Source of the DNA: an uncultured Clostridia bacterium
GTDB lineage: Bacteria; Bacillota; Clostridia; Christensenellales; Aristaeellaceae
Reading direction: 5' to 3'
DNA: 6,970 nt
NCBI GenBank assembly: GCA_946615495.1
Contig: CAMOHY010000114.1
Location: forward strand, 1-6,970
Part shown: piece by piece, positions 4,915 through 6,970 of the stretch
How positions within the stretch are numbered: the stretch's first letter is position 1
How the letters are laid out: every line of letters begins with the position of its first letter
Notes under the pieces: generated by a model
Told to the model about the DNA's origin: nothing
Seen by the model: the letters and a program-made list of their open reading frames with translations, nothing else
Databases searched by the model: none
Position numbers and translations under genes: made by a program

Positions 4915-6970
4915 ATGAGTGATATCAAAGACCGCTTAATCCCAACCGACTTAGAGCACGAGATGCGGCAAAGCTTTATCAGCTACGCCATGTCCGTAAT
5001 CGTGGACCGGGCCCTGCCCGATGTGCGGGACGGCTTAAAGCCCGTGCACCGGCGCATCCTGTACGATATGAACGAGCTGGGCATGACGCCCGATAAGCCC
5101 TTCCGCAAATCCGCCCGTATCGTGGGCGACGTGCTGGGTAAATTCCACCCCCACGGCGACAGCAGCGTGTACGACGCCATGGTGCGCCTGGCCCAGGATT
5201 TCAACATGCGCTATATGCTGGTGGAGGGCCAGGGCAACTTCGGCTCCGTGGACGGGGACGGCGCGGCCGCCATGCGTTACACCGAGGCGCGCATGAGCAA
5301 AATGTGCACCTATATGCTTCAGGACATCGATAAGGACACGGTGGATTTCTACCCCAACTTCGATGAAACCCTGATGCAGCCCACCGTTTTGCCCTCCCGC
5401 TTCCCCAACCTGCTGGTGAACGGCACCAGCGGCATCGCCGTGGGCATGGCCACCAACATTCCGCCCCATAACCTGGGCGAAGTGATCGACGGCGCTATCT
5501 GCCTGATCGATAACCCCGACGCCACCCTGGACGATTTGATGGAGCACATTAAGGGCCCGGACTTCCCTACCGGCGGCATCATTTTAGGCCGCAGCGGCAT
5601 CCGGGAGGCCTACCACACCGGCCGGGGCCGCATCATTACCAGGGCCAAGACGGAAATTGAATCCATGGCCACCGGGCGGGACCGCATCATCGTTACCGAA
5701 ATCCCCTACGCTGTCAACAAGGCGCGGCTGGTGGAAAAAATCGCGGAGCTGGTGCACGAAAAACGGCTGGAGGGCATCAGCGATATCCGCGATGAAAGCG
5801 ACCGCAACGGCATGCGCATCGTGATTGAGCTCAAGCGCGACGTGCAGGCCCAGGTGGTGCTCAATTACCTGTACAAGCACACCCAGATGCAGGAAACCTT
5901 CGGCGTTATCATGCTGGCGCTGGTGAACGGGGAGCCCAAGGTGCTGTCCCTCCGGGATACGCTGTATTATTATATCCTCCACCAGGAGGACGTCGTCACC
6001 CGCCGCACCAAGTACGATTTGGACAAATCCCTGGCCCGCGCCCACATTTTGGAGGGCTTGCTCAAGGCGCTGGACAATATCGACGAAATCGTTCATATCA
6101 TCCGCCACAGCAAGGACACCCCCACCGCCAAGCAGGAATTGATGGACCGCTTTGAATTTTCCGATAAGCAGGCCCAGGCCATTCTGGATATGCGCCTGGC
6201 CCGCCTGACCGGCCTGGAGCGGGACAAGCTGCTGGAGGAATACCAGGAGCTGGAAAAGACGATTGAATACCTCCAGTCCCTGCTGGCGGACAAGCAGAAG
6301 CTGCTGGGCGTTATCAAGGATGAGCTGACCGAAATCAAAAACAAATTCGCCGATCCCCGCCGCACGGAAATTTCCGCTCTGGAGGGCGAAATCGACATTG
6401 CCGACCTGATCGCCGTGGACGATATGGTGGTAACGCTGACGCACTTTGGGTACGTCAAGCGTCTCAGCAAATCCACCTACCGGGCCCAGGGCCGGGGCGG
6501 CAAGGGCGTTGCCGCCATGACCACCCGCGAGGACGACTATGCCGAAAATATCCGCATCGTCAATTCCCACGAGCCCATCCTGTTCTTTACCAACCTGGGC
6601 CGGGTGTACACCCTCACCTGCTACCAGATTCCCGAAGCGGGCCGCACCGCCCGCGGCACGGCCATTGTGAACCTGCTGCCCCTGAACGGCGGCGAAAAGG
6701 TGACGAACATGATCCCCATGCCCGAAATGGCGGAGGGACGCTATCTCATCATGGCCACCCGCGACGGGCTCATCAAAAAAACCGCCCTGTCCGAATTCCA
6801 AAACCTGCGCAAGAGCGGCCTGATCGCCATCGTGCTCAATGAAGGGGACGAACTGATTGGGGTTGAAATGTGCCACGACGGGGAAGAATTGCTGTTGGGC
6901 ACCAAAAAGGGCAAGGCCATCCGCTTTGCGGAGCGCCATGTGCGCTCCATGGGCCGCGTGAGCCACGGCG
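4915..6970 (+). CDS. gyrA: DNA gyrase subunit A (3'-truncated by the window edge)
   Basis: 685 codons are visible with no stop; gyrase A proteins usually run to about 800-850 residues, so the C-terminal part is missing. GyrA cuts and rejoins DNA, with Y122 (in AAAMRYTE) as the active-site tyrosine. The winged-helix quinolone region reads HPHGDSSVYD, with S83 and D87 numbered exactly as in E. coli, which is the susceptible-type sequence. SFISYAMSVIVDRALPDVRDGLKPVHRR opens the breakage-reunion domain in two adjacent blocks (20-36 and 37-47). The coiled-coil arm and C-gate span roughly 330-480. The C-terminal wrapping domain starts near 490 and holds the GyrA box as QGRGGKG (525-531; canonical QRRGGKG). 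The presence of this box argues for GyrA and against ParC. The start ATG is preceded by AAAGGA (4899-4904) with a rather long 10-nt spacing. It is very probably the last known gene of the gyrB unit. Confidence 0.97.
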   Translation, partial: MSDIKDRLIPTDLEHEMRQSFISYAMSVIVDRALPDVRDGLKPVHRRILYDMNELGMTPDKPFRKSARIVGDVLGKFHPHGDSSVYDAMVRLAQDFNMRYMLVEGQGNFGSVDGDGAAAMRYTEARMSKMCTYMLQDIDKDTVDFYPNFDETLMQPTVLPSRFPNLLVNGTSGIAVGMATNIPPHNLGEVIDGAICLIDNPDATLDDLMEHIKGPDFPTGGIILGRSGIREAYHTGRGRIITRAKTEIESMATGRDRIIVTEIPYAVNKARLVEKIAELVHEKRLEGISDIRDESDRNGMRIVIELKRDVQAQVVLNYLYKHTQMQETFGVIMLALVNGEPKVLSLRDTLYYYILHQEDVVTRRTKYDLDKSLARAHILEGLLKALDNIDEIVHIIRHSKDTPTAKQELMDRFEFSDKQAQAILDMRLARLTGLERDKLLEEYQELEKTIEYLQSLLADKQKLLGVIKDELTEIKNKFADPRRTEISALEGEIDIADLIAVDDMVVTLTHFGYVKRLSKSTYRAQGRGGKGVAAMTTREDDYAENIRIVNSHEPILFFTNLGRVYTLTCYQIPEAGRTARGTAIVNLLPLNGGEKVTNMIPMPEMAEGRYLIMATRDGLIKKTALSEFQNLRKSGLIAIVLNEGDELIGVEMCHDGEELLLGTKKGKAIRFAERHVRSMGRVSHG

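Noticed and set aside
5155..5175. Quinolone-resistance change in the gyrA QRDR
   Set aside because: Positions 83 and 87 are Ser and Asp, the susceptible-type residues; no resistance substitution is present.
5584..6966. A 460-codon open frame on the - strand opposite gyrA
   Set aside because: The + strand encodes an intact GyrA here. The antisense peptide is low-complexity (His, Gln, Gly, Val rich), as expected for a codon-bias shadow.

Overview
The window looks like a chromosomal housekeeping segment of a GC-rich Gram-positive bacterium, most likely a Clostridia-type Firmicute. The signs are strong GGAGG-type ribosome binding sites, sigma-A promoters with extended -10 boxes, a short GyrB (654 aa, without the large insert of proteobacterial GyrB), GyrA next to GyrB, and codons that favour GCC, GGC and CTG. 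The order or family cannot be fixed from this sequence alone. All supported genes are on the + strand. I see no tRNA, rRNA, CRISPR array, insertion sequence or phage gene.

Layout: (1) 1-713 is the 3' part of an SPFH-domain gene with a C-terminal zinc ribbon, closed by an intrinsic terminator at 734-774. (2) 775-990 is an AT-richer intergenic region. It holds an orphan Shine-Dalgarno-like sequence, two copies of the palindromic 11-mer TTTTGTCAAAA 22 bp apart, and an extended -10 promoter. (3) 991-2027 is a two-gene unit: mscL, whose C-terminus is a zinc ribbon, and a HAD-family phosphatase that overlaps it by 4 bp. A terminator at 2046-2074 closes it. (4) From a promoter at 2123-2151 begins a gyrase unit: gyrB, a small secreted protein of unknown function, and gyrA, which runs off the right edge. 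The predicted gyrB mRNA would begin with a 9-bp hairpin at its 5' end.

How the genes work together: GyrB and GyrA are the two subunits of DNA gyrase and are probably co-transcribed. The exported protein between them sits in the same transcription unit but has no evident link to supercoiling. MscL and the HAD enzyme are probably translationally coupled. SPFH and MscL are both membrane-associated, and both end in a CxxC...CxxC ribbon.

I did not find a convincing new multi-gene system. The observations most worth a second look are the unknown secreted protein inside the gyrase operon, the zinc-ribbon tail on MscL, the paired palindromes upstream of mscL, the 5' hairpin of the gyrB leader, and a glutamine in GyrB at the position of the arginine that contacts coumarin antibiotics.
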